Positions 9,659 through 19,007 of a stretch of 64,000 bases of DNA are shown here, one piece after another. Every line of letters begins with the position of its first letter. Position 1 is the stretch's first letter. This DNA comes from Streptomyces sp. SKN60 (lineage in GTDB: Bacteria; Actinomycetota; Actinomycetes; Streptomycetales; Streptomycetaceae), in the NCBI RefSeq assembly GCF_026236535.1, contig NZ_JAHTMW010000001.1, positions 434,001 through 498,000 on the forward strand. The letters run 5' to 3'. The notes under the pieces are model-generated. The model had not been told where the DNA came from. It made no database searches and saw only the letters and a program-made list of their open reading frames with translations. Made by a program: the position numbers and the translations under genes.

Positions 9659-12600
9659 ATGTCTTCGCAGTACCGCCAGGTACCCGCCCAGGTAGACCTG
9701 TCCGCGCTCGAGCACGCCGTGCTCGACTTCTGGCGCGACAACAAGGTCTTCGCCAAGACGCTTGAGCAGTCCGAGGGACGCCCGGAGTGGGTGTTCTACG
9801 AGGGCCCGCCGACCGCCAACGGCATGCCCGGCGCCCACCACATCGAGGCCCGCGTCTTCAAGGACGTCTTCCCCCGGTTCCGCACCATGCGCGGCTACCA
9901 CGTGGCCCGCAAGGCCGGCTGGGACTGCCACGGCCTGCCGGTCGAGCTCGCCGTCGAGAAGGAGCTCGGCTTCTCCGGCAAGAAGGACATCGAGGCGTAC
10001 GGCATCGCCGAGTTCAACGCCAAGTGCCGCGAGTCCGTGACCCGCCACACCGACGCCTTCGCCGAGCTGACCACGCGCATGGGCTACTGGGTGGACCTCG
10101 ACGACGCCTACCGCACCATGGACCCCTCGTACATCGAGTCGGTCTGGTGGTCGCTCAAGCAGATCTTCGACAAGGGCCTGCTGGTCCAGGACCACCGGGT
10201 CGCCCCCTGGTGCCCGCGCTGCGGCACCGGCCTGTCGGACCACGAGCTCGCCCAGGGCTACGAGACGGTCGTCGACCCGTCGGTGTACGTGCGCTTCCCG
10301 CTGACCTCCGGCCCGCTGGCCGGCAAGGCGGCGCTCCTGGTGTGGACGACCACCCCGTGGACCCTGGTGTCCAACACGGCCGTCGCCGCCCACCCCGAGG
10401 TGACCTATGTGGTCGCCACGGACGGCGACGAGCGGCTCGTCGTCGCCGAGCCGCTGCTCGACAAGGCGCTCGGCGAGGGCTGGGTGACCACCGGCGAGTC
10501 CTTCACCGGCAAGGACATGGAGCGCTGGACCTACGAGCGCCCCTTCGAGCTCATCGAGTTCCCGGAGCCCGCGCACTACGTCGTCAACGCCGAGTACGTG
10601 ACGACCGAGGACGGCACGGGTCTGGTCCACCAGTCCCCCGCCTTCGGTGAGGACGACCTCAAGGTCTGCCGCGCCTACGGCCTGCCGGTCGTGAACCCGG
10701 TCCGCCCCGACGGCACCTTCGAGGAGGACGTGCCGCTGGTCGGCGGCGTCTTCTTCAAGAAGGCCGACGAGGCCCTGACCGCAGACCTGGACGCCCGCGG
10801 CCGGCTCTTCAAGCACATCGCGTACGAGCACAGCTACCCGCACTGCTGGCGCTGCCACACGGCCCTGCTCTACTACGCGCAGCCGTCCTGGTACATCCGC
10901 ACCACCGCGGTCAAGGACCGGCTCCTGGAGGAGAACGAGAACACCAACTGGTTCCCGGACTCCGTCAAGCACGGCCGCTTCGGCGACTGGCTGAACAACA
11001 ACATCGACTGGGCGCTCTCCCGCAACCGCTACTGGGGCACCCCGCTGCCGATCTGGCGCTGCGAGGACGACCACCTCACCTGCGTGGGCTCCCGCGCCGA
11101 GCTGAGCGAGCTGACCGGCACCGACCAGTCGGGCCTCGACCCGCACCGCCCGTACATCGACGACGTCACCTTCGGCTGCCCGGCGGAGGGCTGCGGCAAG
11201 ACCGCGACGCGCGTGCCCGAGGTCATCGACGCCTGGTACGACTCGGGTTCGATGCCGTTCGCGCAGTACGGCTACCCGTACCAGAACAAGGAGCTGTTCG
11301 AGAGCCGCTACCCGGCGCAGTTCATCTCCGAGGCGATCGACCAGACCCGCGGCTGGTTCTACACGCTGATGGCCGTCGGCACCCTGGTCTTCGACAAGTC
11401 CAGCTATGAGAACGTGGTCTGCCTGGGCCACATCCTCGCCGAGGACGGCCGCAAGATGTCCAAGCACCTGGGCAACATCCTGCAGCCCATCCCGCTGATG
11501 GACCAGCACGGCGCCGACGCGGTCCGCTGGTTCATGGCGGCCGGCGGCTCCCCCTGGGCGGCCCGCCGGGTCGGTCACGGCACGATCCAGGAGGTCGTCC
11601 GCAAGACCCTCCTCACGTACTGGAACACGGTCGCCTTCCAGGCGCTGTACGCCCGGACGTCCGGCTGGGCGCCGTCCGCCGCCGACCCGGCGCCGGCCGA
11701 CCGCCCGGTCCTCGACCGCTGGCTGCTCGGCGAGCTGAACACGCTGGTGGCCGAGGCGACCGAGGCGATGGAGGCGTACGACACCCAGCGCACCGGCAAG
11801 CTGCTCTCGGCGTTCGTCGACGACCTGTCGAACTGGTACGTGCGCCGCTCGCGGCGCCGGTTCTGGCAGGGCGACAAGGCGGCGCTGCGCACGCTCCACG
11901 AGGTCGTGGAGACGGTGACCCGGCTGATGGCCCCGCTGACCCCGTTCATCACCGAGCGGGTCTGGCAGGACCTGGTGGTCCCGGTCACCCCCGGCGCCCC
12001 GGAGTCCGTCCACCTGGCGACCTGGCCGGAGCCGGACGCGGCGCTCGTCGACCCGACGCTGTCGGAGCAGATGCTGCTCGTCCGCCGCCTGGTCGAGCTG
12101 GGCCGCGCCACGCGCGCCGAGTCGGGTGTGAAGACCCGTCAGCCGCTGTCCCGCGCGCTGGTCGCGGCGACCGGCTTCGCCGCGCTGTCCGAGGAACTGC
12201 AGGCGCAGATCACCGAGGAGCTCAACGTCTCCTCGCTGGCGTCCCTGTCCGAGGTGGGCGGCTCGCTGGTCGACACGACGGCGAAGGCGAACTTCCGCGC
12301 CCTCGGCAAGCGTTTCGGCAAGGGCGTCCAGGACGTCGCCAAGGCGGTCGCCGCGGCCGACGCGGCGGCGCTCTCCCTGGCGCTGCGCGACGGCGAGGCG
12401 AGCCTGGAGGTGAACGGCGAGACGATCACCCTCACCCCCGAGGAGGTCGTCATCACCGAGACCCCCCGCGAGGGCTGGTCCGTCGCCTCCGACTCCGGCG
12501 CCACCGTCGCCCTCGACCTGGAGATCACCCCGGAGCTGCGGAAGGCGGGCCTGGCCCGTGACGCGATCCGCCTGATCCAGGAGGCCCGCAAGAACAGCGG

Positions 12601-12799
12601 CCTCGACGTCGCCGACCGGATCGCCCTGCGCTGGACCTCCGCCTCGGCGGAGACGGTGGAGGCCCTGACGGCCCACGCGGCCCTGATCGCCGACGAGGTG
12701 CTGTCCACGGACTACGCCCAGGGCGAGGCCGGCGACTCCTTCGGCGCCGCCTTCGAGGACGAGGGCCTGGCCCTCGCCTTCCGCCTCCGCAAGGCGTAG
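9659..12799 (+). CDS. ileS: Isoleucine-tRNA ligase, type 2 (IleRS2)
   Basis: 1046 aa; ATG with GGAGG 7 bases upstream, inside the T-box sequestrator. It charges tRNA-Ile. Catalytic domain with the class I signature at residues 58-61 reading GAHH, that is GXHH in place of HXGH, and the second signature GRKMSKHLGN. An editing (CP1) domain follows the first motif, and an anticodon-binding domain follows residue 640. Length and the EARVFKDVFPRFRTMRGYH block place it in the eukaryote-like IleRS2 group, which resists mupirocin. The GXHH rearrangement has been linked to hyper-resistance. A zinc-ribbon-like CPRCGTG appears near residue 182. Confidence 0.97.
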   Translation: MSSQYRQVPAQVDLSALEHAVLDFWRDNKVFAKTLEQSEGRPEWVFYEGPPTANGMPGAHHIEARVFKDVFPRFRTMRGYHVARKAGWDCHGLPVELAVEKELGFSGKKDIEAYGIAEFNAKCRESVTRHTDAFAELTTRMGYWVDLDDAYRTMDPSYIESVWWSLKQIFDKGLLVQDHRVAPWCPRCGTGLSDHELAQGYETVVDPSVYVRFPLTSGPLAGKAALLVWTTTPWTLVSNTAVAAHPEVTYVVATDGDERLVVAEPLLDKALGEGWVTTGESFTGKDMERWTYERPFELIEFPEPAHYVVNAEYVTTEDGTGLVHQSPAFGEDDLKVCRAYGLPVVNPVRPDGTFEEDVPLVGGVFFKKADEALTADLDARGRLFKHIAYEHSYPHCWRCHTALLYYAQPSWYIRTTAVKDRLLEENENTNWFPDSVKHGRFGDWLNNNIDWALSRNRYWGTPLPIWRCEDDHLTCVGSRAELSELTGTDQSGLDPHRPYIDDVTFGCPAEGCGKTATRVPEVIDAWYDSGSMPFAQYGYPYQNKELFESRYPAQFISEAIDQTRGWFYTLMAVGTLVFDKSSYENVVCLGHILAEDGRKMSKHLGNILQPIPLMDQHGADAVRWFMAAGGSPWAARRVGHGTIQEVVRKTLLTYWNTVAFQALYARTSGWAPSAADPAPADRPVLDRWLLGELNTLVAEATEAMEAYDTQRTGKLLSAFVDDLSNWYVRRSRRRFWQGDKAALRTLHEVVETVTRLMAPLTPFITERVWQDLVVPVTPGAPESVHLATWPEPDAALVDPTLSEQMLLVRRLVELGRATRAESGVKTRQPLSRALVAATGFAALSEELQAQITEELNVSSLASLSEVGGSLVDTTAKANFRALGKRFGKGVQDVAKAVAAADAAALSLALRDGEASLEVNGETITLTPEEVVITETPREGWSVASDSGATVALDLEITPELRKAGLARDAIRLIQEARKNSGLDVADRIALRWTSASAETVEALTAHAALIADEVLSTDYAQGEAGDSFGAAFEDEGLALAFRLRKA

Positions 12800-12808
12800 C
12801 ACCACGCT

Positions 12809-12844
12809 GAAGGGCCCGGCTCCCGCAGGGGGGCCGGGCCCTTC
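12809..12844. terminator. Terminator 3' of ileS
   Basis: A perfect 12-bp stem (12809-12820 with 12833-12844) and 12-base loop, starting 9 bases after the ileS stop. It should act on ileS and possibly in reverse on divIVA transcription. Confidence 0.8.
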
Positions 12845-12883
12845 GTCGTGCCACCCGAAGCGGCGTACACATCGGCGAACGCC

Positions 12884-12919
12884 GAAGGGCCGGCCCCCGG
12901 AAACGGGAGCCGGCCCTTC
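12884..12919. terminator. Terminator 3' of divIVA
   Basis: An 11-bp perfect stem (12884-12894 with 12909-12919), about 50 bases past the divIVA stop in its direction of transcription. With the ileS hairpin it makes a double barrier between convergent genes. Confidence 0.75.
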
Positions 12920-12968
12920 AGGACTGCCGACGACGGCTACGCGTTCAACACGCGTTGATCCGCCGGCC

Positions 12969-14033
12969 TCAGTTGTCGTCCTCGTCGATGAGGAAGCCGC
13001 GCATCGGCGCCGGGGCCTGCTGCATCGGCTGCGGGGCCTGCGGACGGACCGGGGCCATCGGCTGGGTCATCGCCGGGGTCATCTGCTGCTGACCGCCGTA
13101 CGACGGGGCGCCGCCCATCGGACCGTTGCCACCGTAGGACGGGGCACCGGCGCCGGCCGGAGCCATCGACGGGGACGGCGGCAGGGACGCGGCGGCCGGG
13201 GTGCGCGGCGGGGCCAGCGAGTCGTCGGCCTGGGTCTCCAGCTGGCGCAGCTGGGACTCGAGGTACGACTTCAGGCGGGTCCGGTACTCACGCTCGAAGC
13301 CCCGCAGGTCCTCGACCTTGCGCTCGAGGGTGGCGCGGGCGGACTCCAGCGAGCCCATCGCGACGCGGTGCTTCTCCTGCGCGTCCCGCTCCAGGGCGTC
13401 GGCCTTGGCGCGGGCGTCCCGCTCCAGGCCCTCGGCGCGCGAGCGCGCCTCGCCGACGATCTTGTTGGCCTCGGAACGGGCCTCCGCGATCGCCTGGTCG
13501 GCGGTCTGCTGCGCGAGCGACAGGACGCGCGCGGCGCTGTCGCCGCCGGGGCCCTGCGGCGCGGGCGCCATCTGCTGCTGCTGCGGGTGACCCATGGGGC
13601 CGCCCTGCATCGGACCGGGACCCATCGGGCCGCCCTGCATCGGGCCGGGGCCCATGGGCCCGCCCTGCATGGGGCCGCCCTGCATCGGGCCGGCCGGAAG
13701 CGCGGGGGCACCGGAGGGCAGCTGCGGCGGGCCCTGCATGGGGCCCTGCTGCTGCGCCGGCGGTCCGGATATGGCGGCGGGCACGGGAGCGCCGGGACCG
13801 ACGGGACGATCCTGCGGCTCCGGGGGCTTGCGCATGCCCTGCTGCTGGTTCTGCGCGGCGGCACGGGTCGCGGCGGCCAGCTTGGCGCGCAGGTCCTCGT
13901 TCTCGCGGAGCAGTCGGGTCAGTTCGGCTTCGACCTCGTCGAGGAAGGCATCGACCTCGTCCTCGTCATAGCCTTCTCGAAGGCGGACGGTCGTGAACTG
14001 CTTGTTCCGCACGTCCTCGGGGGTCAGCGGCAT
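12969..14033 (-). CDS. divIVA: Polar growth determinant DivIVA
   Basis: 354 aa, ATG start with GAGGTGAAGAAGAG upstream. Residues 1-60 are the conserved DivIVA membrane-curvature domain (PLTPEDVRNKQF, then a coiled coil from about residue 22). A Pro/Gln/Met/Gly linker (about 65-150) carries GPMQGGPM-type repeats. A second long coiled coil (about 155-275) is followed by a Gly/Pro/Gln-rich tail ending in acidic residues. In Streptomyces it assembles at hyphal tips, recruits the polarisome and marks branch sites, and is essential. It ends the leftward division cluster after sepG, with 67 bp between. Confidence 0.96.
   Translation of the reverse strand: MPLTPEDVRNKQFTTVRLREGYDEDEVDAFLDEVEAELTRLLRENEDLRAKLAAATRAAAQNQQQGMRKPPEPQDRPVGPGAPVPAAISGPPAQQQGPMQGPPQLPSGAPALPAGPMQGGPMQGGPMGPGPMQGGPMGPGPMQGGPMGHPQQQQMAPAPQGPGGDSAARVLSLAQQTADQAIAEARSEANKIVGEARSRAEGLERDARAKADALERDAQEKHRVAMGSLESARATLERKVEDLRGFEREYRTRLKSYLESQLRQLETQADDSLAPPRTPAAASLPPSPSMAPAGAGAPSYGGNGPMGGAPSYGGQQQMTPAMTQPMAPVRPQAPQPMQQAPAPMRGFLIDEDDN
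13591..13692 (-). repeat. Tandem Gly-Pro-Met-Gln repeats within divIVA
   Basis: A 24-30 base unit (reading GGCCCGATGCAGGGCGG and close variants on the coding strand) recurs about four to five times, encoding alternating GPMQGGPM and GPMGPGPM. This is the flexible linker between the two DivIVA coiled coils; copy number is likely to vary among strains. Confidence 0.85.
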
Positions 14034-14100
14034 CTCTTCTTCACCTCTACGTAGTCGTCGGCAGTCGGCAAGACCGTATCGTCCACAGTTCCCTCCACCA

Positions 14101-14391
14101 TCACCTCGCGAAGCCGCTGACGACGGAGATCAGGATGTAGACGATGATCATCAGAACGAAGAAGGACAGGTCGAGTGCCACGCCCCCGAGGCGCAGCGGC
14201 GGGATGAGCCGCCGCAGAAGCTTGAGCGGTGGATCGGTCACAGTGTAGGTGGCCTCGAGGACCACCACCATCGCCTTGCCGGGTTGCCATGACCGGGCGA
14301 ACTGGAAGACGTAGTCCATGACCAGCCGGAAGATCAGAAGGACGAGGAAGCACATCAGCGCGATGTAGACCACCTGCAGTGCGACGCCCAT
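14101..14391 (-). CDS. sepG: YggT/YlmG family membrane protein (SepG)
   Basis: 96 aa with two hydrophobic helices (about residues 3-25 and 68-92) separated by a cytosolic loop containing the family motif TDPPLKLLRRLIPPLRLGG. YggT proteins sit beside sepF and ftsZ in many Gram-positive bacteria. The Streptomyces member, SepG, helps place FtsZ during sporulation and affects nucleoid compaction. The gene lies 81 bp after sepF and 67 bp before divIVA on the same strand. Confidence 0.9.
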   Translation of the reverse strand: MGVALQVVYIALMCFLVLLIFRLVMDYVFQFARSWQPGKAMVVVLEATYTVTDPPLKLLRRLIPPLRLGGVALDLSFFVLMIIVYILISVVSGFAR

Positions 14392-14472
14392 CCCGCGGTT
14401 CCCTCTCCCCTGGTTCTCGTGCTCTCACTTGTCCGGCCGCTCCCGCGGCCGGCCGTTCTCGGTCTCGTGTTC

Positions 14473-15093
14473 TCAGCTCTGGTTGAAGAATCCGCCCTCT
14501 GCGATGCGGGCCTTGTCCTCCGCCGTGACATCGACGTTAGCAGGCGACAACAGGAACACCTTCTGCGTCACTCGCTCAATGCTGCCATGGAGCCCGAACA
14601 CGAGTCCGGCGGCAAAGTCGACAAGTCGCTTCGCGTCGGTGTCGTCCATCTCCGTGAGATTCATGATCACCGGGGTGCCTTCACGGAAGTGTTCCCCGAT
14701 GGTACGGGCCTCGTTGTAGGTCCGCGGGTGCAGCGTGGTGATGCGGTAGGGCTCCCGCTCGGACACGACCTTGGGCATGATCACCGGTGCGTTCTTCTCC
14801 AGGCTCGGACGTTCGGGTGTGATGGATGCCACGGGGGCAATTCGGGCAGGACGTCCGCTTTCCGCGTGTACCGGTACAGACTGAGCGACGGGCTCGCGCG
14901 GCGCGGGCGGCTGCACGACCCGCACCGGCTCCTCCCGCTCGATCTGCCGAGGGGGCTGGTGGCGCCGGTCACGCTCCGGCTCCGGCTCCAGCTCGGGTTC
15001 GAAGTCGTCGTCGGGATCGAATCCCCGGCCGTCGTAGCCATCGTCCTCCACGAGGCCGAGGTAGACCGCCATCTTGCGCATCGCGCCGGCCAT
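14473..15093 (-). CDS. sepF: Cell division protein SepF
   Basis: 206 aa from the ATG at 15093 ([18 protein letters not shown]), which has GGAGG 9 bases upstream; the in-frame ATG at 15102 abuts that site. The N-terminal amphipathic helix binds membrane, a charged Pro-rich linker (about residues 30-95) follows, and the C-terminal DUF552 domain (about 105-200, [19 protein letters not shown]...[10 protein letters not shown]) forms the FtsZ-binding fold. SepF anchors FtsZ filaments to the membrane, which matters here because no ftsA is present. One of several SepF-like proteins expected in Streptomyces; this is the one linked to ftsZ. Confidence 0.95.
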   Translation of the reverse strand: MAGAMRKMAVYLGLVEDDGYDGRGFDPDDDFEPELEPEPERDRRHQPPRQIEREEPVRVVQPPAPREPVAQSVPVHAESGRPARIAPVASITPERPSLEKNAPVIMPKVVSEREPYRITTLHPRTYNEARTIGEHFREGTPVIMNLTEMDDTDAKRLVDFAAGLVFGLHGSIERVTQKVFLLSPANVDVTAEDKARIAEGGFFNQS

Positions 15094-15121
15094 TCTCTGC
15101 ATCCTCCGCTCAGTGGTGGAT

Positions 15122-15150
15122 CGCCTAACCGAATGTCGCAGTGTCACCAA
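15122..15150 (-). promoter_or_regulatory. Candidate sepF promoter
   Basis: On the minus strand TTGGTG (15150-15145) and TAGGCG (15127-15122) are 17 bases apart, 28 bases before the sepF start. The spacer contains GACAC, the WhiA-type pentamer. The -10 match is weak, so this is tentative. Confidence 0.3.
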
Positions 15151-15230
15151 GTGCCCGCGATCCACGGGTCCCCCCGCCTGCTCGGCGGAATGACCATATT
15201 TTCTGCTGTGGTCCGACTTGCTTCGCGACG

Positions 15231-15968
15231 TTACCCGAGCTTCGGGCGGACTCCGAGTACCGCCGTACCGATGCGTACGTGTGTCGCCCCGGCCGCCACG
15301 GCCTCTTCGAGGTCCGCACTCATCCCTGCTGACACCATGTTCGCAGTTGGACGGGTCGCGCGCAGGACAGTCGACAAATCCATCAGCCGGTCGAACGCCG
15401 CGCGTTGCCGGCCCGCGAAGGGGCCGGCCAGCGGCGCGACCGTCATCAGTCCGTCGAGCCGCAGTCCGGGAGCGGCGTCCACCGCGGCGGCCAACTCCTC
15501 GATCCCGTCCGGGGCGATCCCGCCGCGGTCGCCCCGCTCGCCGGCCTCGGCGTCGAGGGCGACCTGGATCAGACAGCCGAGTTCACGTTCCGCCTTCTCC
15601 GCGGCCGCGGAGAGAGAGGAAACGAGCTTCAACCGGTCGACGGACTGCACCACATCGGCATAACCCACCACGGAACGGACCTTGTTGGTCTGCAGCTGGC
15701 CCACGAAGTGCCAGCTGAGGTCCAGGTCCGCGCAGGCCGCGGCCTTCGGGGCGGCGTCCTGGTCGCGGTTCTCCGCCACGTGCCGCACCCCGAGTTCGTG
15801 CAGCAGCCGCACGTCGCTCGCGGGGTAGGTCTTGGTGACCACGATCAGGGTCACCTCGTCCCGCGCCCGTCCGGCGGCGGCGCACGCGGCGGCGATGCGC
15901 TCCTCCACCCGGGCGAGGTTGGCGGCGAGTTCGGCCTTGCGGTCGGCCAGGTCGGTCAGGTCGGTCAT
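15231..15968 (-). CDS. yggS: YggS/PLPBP family pyridoxal-phosphate homeostasis protein
   Basis: 245 aa, ATG start overlapping the pgeF stop by 4 bp (ATGA). A single TIM-barrel domain of the alanine-racemase fold type; the PLP lysine is in [13 protein letters not shown] near residue 46, and the phosphate-binding end is near [12 protein letters not shown]. The family has no catalytic function of its own and buffers PLP supply and amino-acid balance. It sits in the widespread ftsZ-ylmD-ylmE(yggS)-sepF-ylmG arrangement. 137 bp separate it from sepF. Confidence 0.93.
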   Translation of the reverse strand: MTDLTDLADRKAELAANLARVEERIAAACAAAGRARDEVTLIVVTKTYPASDVRLLHELGVRHVAENRDQDAAPKAAACADLDLSWHFVGQLQTNKVRSVVGYADVVQSVDRLKLVSSLSAAAEKAERELGCLIQVALDAEAGERGDRGGIAPDGIEELAAAVDAAPGLRLDGLMTVAPLAGPFAGRQRAAFDRLMDLSTVLRATRPTANMVSAGMSADLEEAVAAGATHVRIGTAVLGVRPKLG

Positions 15969-16714
15969 GTCTCTTCTCGCTGCAACCAGACATATCCCGC
16001 GAGTCGCCCGGTGGTGCGGTCGCGGCGGTACGAGTAGTGGTCACCGGACTCCAGGGTGCAGACCCCGGCGTCCGAGACGTCCGCGACTCCGAGCCGCGCG
16101 AGCTGGGCGTGCACGCCGGCGGCCACGTCGACGGCCGGAGTCCCCCAGGAGGTCTCGGCGTACGCGGCCGGTTCGACCGCGGCCACCTCGGCGCGCATCG
16201 CCTCGGGCACCTCGTAACAGCGGCCGCAGACCGAGGGTCCGGTGCGGGCGGTGATCCGGGCCGGGTCGGCGCCGAGCTTCGTCATCGCCGCGACGGCGGC
16301 GGGCACGACGCCCGCCACCATGCCGGGCCGGCCCGCGTGGGCGGCGGCCGCGACCCCGGCGACCGGGTCGGCGAGCAGGACCGGGACGCAGTCCGCGGTC
16401 AGCACCGCGAGGGCGAGCCCCCGGGTGGCGGTGACGATCGCGTCGACCGACGGGACCGCACCGTCACGACCCTCGGCCCACGGTCCGTCGACCACGGCCA
16501 CGTCGGCGCCGTGCACCTGGTTCATCCAGACGACCCGCGCCGGGTCGAGCCCGAGCTCCTTCGCCGCCAGGGTCCGGTTGGCCAGGACCGCCGCGGGCTC
16601 GTCGCCCACCGCGCCGCCGAGGTTGAGCTCCTCGTACGGAACGGCGCTCACCCCGCCCCACCGGTCGGTGAAGGCGAAGTGCGCGCCGCTCGTCTCGAAA
16701 CGCTGCCCTATCAA
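15965..16714 (-). CDS. pgeF: Peptidoglycan editing factor PgeF (YlmD, multicopper-oxidase/laccase-domain family)
   Basis: 249 aa. The only start before an in-frame stop is TTG at 16714, 4 bp after ftsZ ends, so translation is probably coupled to ftsZ. The family residues that bind metal at the active site are present: NQVHGADV, LAVLTADCVPVLLAD and AAAHAGRPG. Proteins of this family act as purine nucleoside phosphorylases/adenosine deaminases in some reports and, as PgeF, correct misincorporated residues in cell-wall precursors. Which role applies in Streptomyces is not shown by the sequence. Confidence 0.88.
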   Translation of the reverse strand: MIGQRFETSGAHFAFTDRWGGVSAVPYEELNLGGAVGDEPAAVLANRTLAAKELGLDPARVVWMNQVHGADVAVVDGPWAEGRDGAVPSVDAIVTATRGLALAVLTADCVPVLLADPVAGVAAAAHAGRPGMVAGVVPAAVAAMTKLGADPARITARTGPSVCGRCYEVPEAMRAEVAAVEPAAYAETSWGTPAVDVAAGVHAQLARLGVADVSDAGVCTLESGDHYSYRRDRTTGRLAGYVWLQREET

Positions 16715-16718
16715 CGTG

Positions 16719-17933
16719 TCACTTCAGGAAGTCCGGGACATCCAGCTCTTCGGCCTGGGTGTCCGCGTACGGGCGGGCCGGGGGAACCACCGGCGGCGCG
16801 ACGGGCGGCAGCGAGCTCTCGCCGACGGCCGGCGCGGGCTCGGCCGGGGCGGCCGGCTCCTCGCGCGGGGTCACCGTGCCCAGGCCGCCGAGCGGGCGGG
16901 CGGTCTCGGTGATGCGGGGGGCCGGGGCGGGCTCCTCGCGCTTGGCGGAGGCCGAGCCGATGATGTTGTCGCGGCGGGCCGGCGGCTGACCGCCGTCGAA
17001 GCCGGCCGCGATGACGGTGACCCGGACCTCGTCGCCGAGGGCGTCGTCGATGACGGCGCCGAAGATGATGTTCGCCTCGGGGTGGGCGGCCTCGCTCACC
17101 AGCTGGGCGGCCTCGTTGATCTCGAAGAGACCGAGGTCGCTGCCGCCGGAGATGGACAGCAGCACGCCGCGGGCGCCGTCGATGGACGCCTCCAGGAGCG
17201 GCGAGGAGATCGCCATCTCGGCGGCGGCCACGGCGCGGTCGTCGCCGCGGGCGGAGCCGATGCCCATCAGGGCGGAACCGGCCTCGGACATGACCGACTT
17301 GACGTCGGCGAAGTCGAGGTTGATCAGACCCGGGGTGGTGATGAGGTCGGTGATGCCCTGGACACCGCTGAGGAGCACCTGGTCGGCCGACTTGAAGGCG
17401 TCGAGCACGGAGACCTGGCGGTCCGAGATCGAGAGCAGCCGGTCGTTGGGGATGACGATGAGGGTGTCGACCTCTTCGCGGAGCTCGGCGATGCCGTCCT
17501 CCGCCTGGTTGGCGCGACGGCGGCCCTCGAAGGTGAACGGGCGGGTGACCACGCCGATCGTGAGGGCGCCGAGCGAGCGCGCGATGTTGGCGACGACGGG
17601 CGCGCCGCCGGTGCCGGTGCCGCCGCCCTCGCCGGCGGTGACGAAGACCATGTCGGCCCCCTTGAGGACCTCCTCGATCTCCTCGCGGTGGTCCTCTGCC
17701 GCCTTGCGGCCGACGGCCGGGTTGGCCCCGGCCCCGAGGCCGCGGGTCAGTTCACGGCCGACGTCGAGCTTGACGTCGGCGTCGCTCATCAACAGCGCCT
17801 GCGCGTCGGTGTTGATGGCGATGAACTCGACGCCCTTGAGACCGACCTCGATCATTCGGTTGATGGCATTGACACCACCGCCGCCGACACCGATGACCTT
17901 GATGACTGCGAGGTAGTTCTGCGGTGCTGCCAC
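16719..17933 (-). CDS. ftsZ: Cell division GTPase FtsZ
   Basis: 404 aa from the GTG at 17933 ([23 protein letters not shown] written without the long in-frame upstream extension), with GAGAGG 8 bases before it. Tubulin signature [12 protein letters not shown]7 synergy loop [11 protein letters not shown] and the C-terminal peptide [10 protein letters not shown] that binds SepF-type partners are intact. A Pro/Ala/Glu-rich linker separates core (to about residue 315) and tail. FtsZ polymerises into the Z rings and sporulation ladders of Streptomyces. A 280-bp gap upstream holds its own promoters, and pgeF follows after 4 bp. Confidence 0.98.
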   Translation of the reverse strand: MAAPQNYLAVIKVIGVGGGGVNAINRMIEVGLKGVEFIAINTDAQALLMSDADVKLDVGRELTRGLGAGANPAVGRKAAEDHREEIEEVLKGADMVFVTAGEGGGTGTGGAPVVANIARSLGALTIGVVTRPFTFEGRRRANQAEDGIAELREEVDTLIVIPNDRLLSISDRQVSVLDAFKSADQVLLSGVQGITDLITTPGLINLDFADVKSVMSEAGSALMGIGSARGDDRAVAAAEMAISSPLLEASIDGARGVLLSISGGSDLGLFEINEAAQLVSEAAHPEANIIFGAVIDDALGDEVRVTVIAAGFDGGQPPARRDNIIGSASAKREEPAPAPRITETARPLGGLGTVTPREEPAAPAEPAPAVGESSLPPVAPPVVPPARPYADTQAEELDVPDFLK

Positions 17934-18032
17934 GTCGAAGGCCTCTCGCCTCGAGTTACGTGTCGCCGCTTCGCGGTGGTTGACGCGTCGCGACGACGGA
18001 TGCCGATTGGGGCGGTCCATGACGCCGACCCA

Positions 18033-18057
18033 AACCCTAACGTTGAAGTTTAGGGTT
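18033..18057 (-). promoter_or_regulatory. Inverted repeat in the ftsZ leader
   Basis: AACCCTAA (18033-18040) and TTAGGGTT (18050-18057) form a perfect 8-bp AT-rich stem about 100 bases before the ftsZ start, downstream of the candidate promoter. It could be an RNA hairpin or a protein-binding palindrome. Confidence 0.5.
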
Positions 18058-18093
18058 ACCAGTGTCTCTGTTCGCTGGACTCTTCCGAACAGG

Positions 18094-18123
18094 ACACTAA
18101 GTCGACAAGTGGCGCACGTTCAA
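18094..18123 (-). promoter_or_regulatory. Candidate ftsZ promoter with WhiA-type GACAC sites
   Basis: TTGAAC (18123-18118) and TAGTGT (18099-18094) are 18 bases apart on the minus strand, giving a predicted start near 18087 and a leader of about 150 nt. GACAC lies at 18093-18097 over the -10 on the opposite strand, and a second copy on the coding strand at 18066-18062. GACAC is the known WhiA core. ftsZ in Streptomyces is known to have several promoters, one developmental. Confidence 0.55.
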
Positions 18124-18213
18124 CGAACACGCCGAACCTCCCGTTTTTCTTTTCACCCTATGTGATCACCCGTAGCGCTGGCCAACCAGGGTGCTGGCCA
18201 GCGGTGATGGGCG

Positions 18214-18984
18214 TCAACTTTCCGACGAGGCGGGTGCGGTGGGGGCACTTACATCGAAGTGCCCCGCTTTGGGAGTCGCTTTCATGAGGGCGGTGAGAAC
18301 ACGGGCCTTCACGGGCCCGTCCTCGCCGCTGCCCCAGAAGACGCTGCGGCCCTTGCCGAGTTCCAGAGTGATGGAGTCGAACGACGTGATCCGGACGACA
18401 CGGACGTCCTGGGCGATTTTCTCCGGGAGTTCGCCCGTCACGCCTACCGCGGCGGTCAGCAGCCGCTCGGTGTCGAAGCGGCGCAGGCTCGGGGAGGCGG
18501 CGGCGTCGATGACGAGCCGGGGTACGCCGCGGGGCGGGGTGGTCACGGTGGCGAACCGGACCGCCCCGGCGTCCACTTCGTCGAACTTTCCGCCGTTTTC
18601 GAGCAGGAGTACGGGGCGACGTTCCGTCACTTTCAGACCGATTCCGTGCGGCCAGGACCGGACCACGTCCACGGAGTCGATCCGGGGCAGTTCGGCGCGC
18701 AGCCGGGCCGCGATGGCGTCGGTGTCGACGGAGACGAGCGGCGCGCCGACCGGGACCGCCGCGACCCGCTCGACCTGCTCCGGGGTGAGCACCCCCGTAC
18801 CGGAGGTGCTCACCTTCTCGACCCGGAACCAGCTGGAGCCGTAGAGCGCCCAGACGCCGCCGGCCACCAGGAGGACGGTGCCGAGGGCGATCAGCAGCAC
18901 CCGCGGGCCGGGCACCCGGAACCTCCGGGCCCCCGGCCGGGACGGCCGCGGCGCGGAGCCCTCGGACCTGCTCTTCGCTGCCAC
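18214..18984 (-). CDS. ftsQ: Divisome protein FtsQ
   Basis: 256 aa from the GTG at 18984, which has AGGAGG 6 bases upstream. A basic cytosolic tail (about residues 1-28) is followed by one membrane helix (VLLIALGTVLLVAGGVWAL), a POTRA domain beginning RVEKVSTSGTGVLTPEQV, and the beta domain to the end. FtsQ bridges early and late divisome proteins, contacting FtsL and a DivIC-type partner. The gene is 23 bp after murG; in many bacteria murC and ddl lie at this junction, but here they do not. Confidence 0.95.
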   Translation of the reverse strand: MAAKSRSEGSAPRPSRPGARRFRVPGPRVLLIALGTVLLVAGGVWALYGSSWFRVEKVSTSGTGVLTPEQVERVAAVPVGAPLVSVDTDAIAARLRAELPRIDSVDVVRSWPHGIGLKVTERRPVLLLENGGKFDEVDAGAVRFATVTTPPRGVPRLVIDAAASPSLRRFDTERLLTAAVGVTGELPEKIAQDVRVVRITSFDSITLELGKGRSVFWGSGEDGPVKARVLTALMKATPKAGHFDVSAPTAPASSES

Positions 18985-19007
18985 CGCGCTCCTCCTGGGG
19001 GTGCCGC

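Noticed and set aside
9242..12805. A 1187-codon open frame on the minus strand opposite ileS
   Set aside because: It is the antisense of a strongly supported gene; high GC suppresses stops in all frames and the product is low-complexity Gly/Val/Arg/Leu without any domain.
18031..18060. Telomere-like CCCTAA/TTAGGG
   Set aside because: A single inverted pair inside a chromosome; Streptomyces telomeres are different and this is the ftsZ leader.
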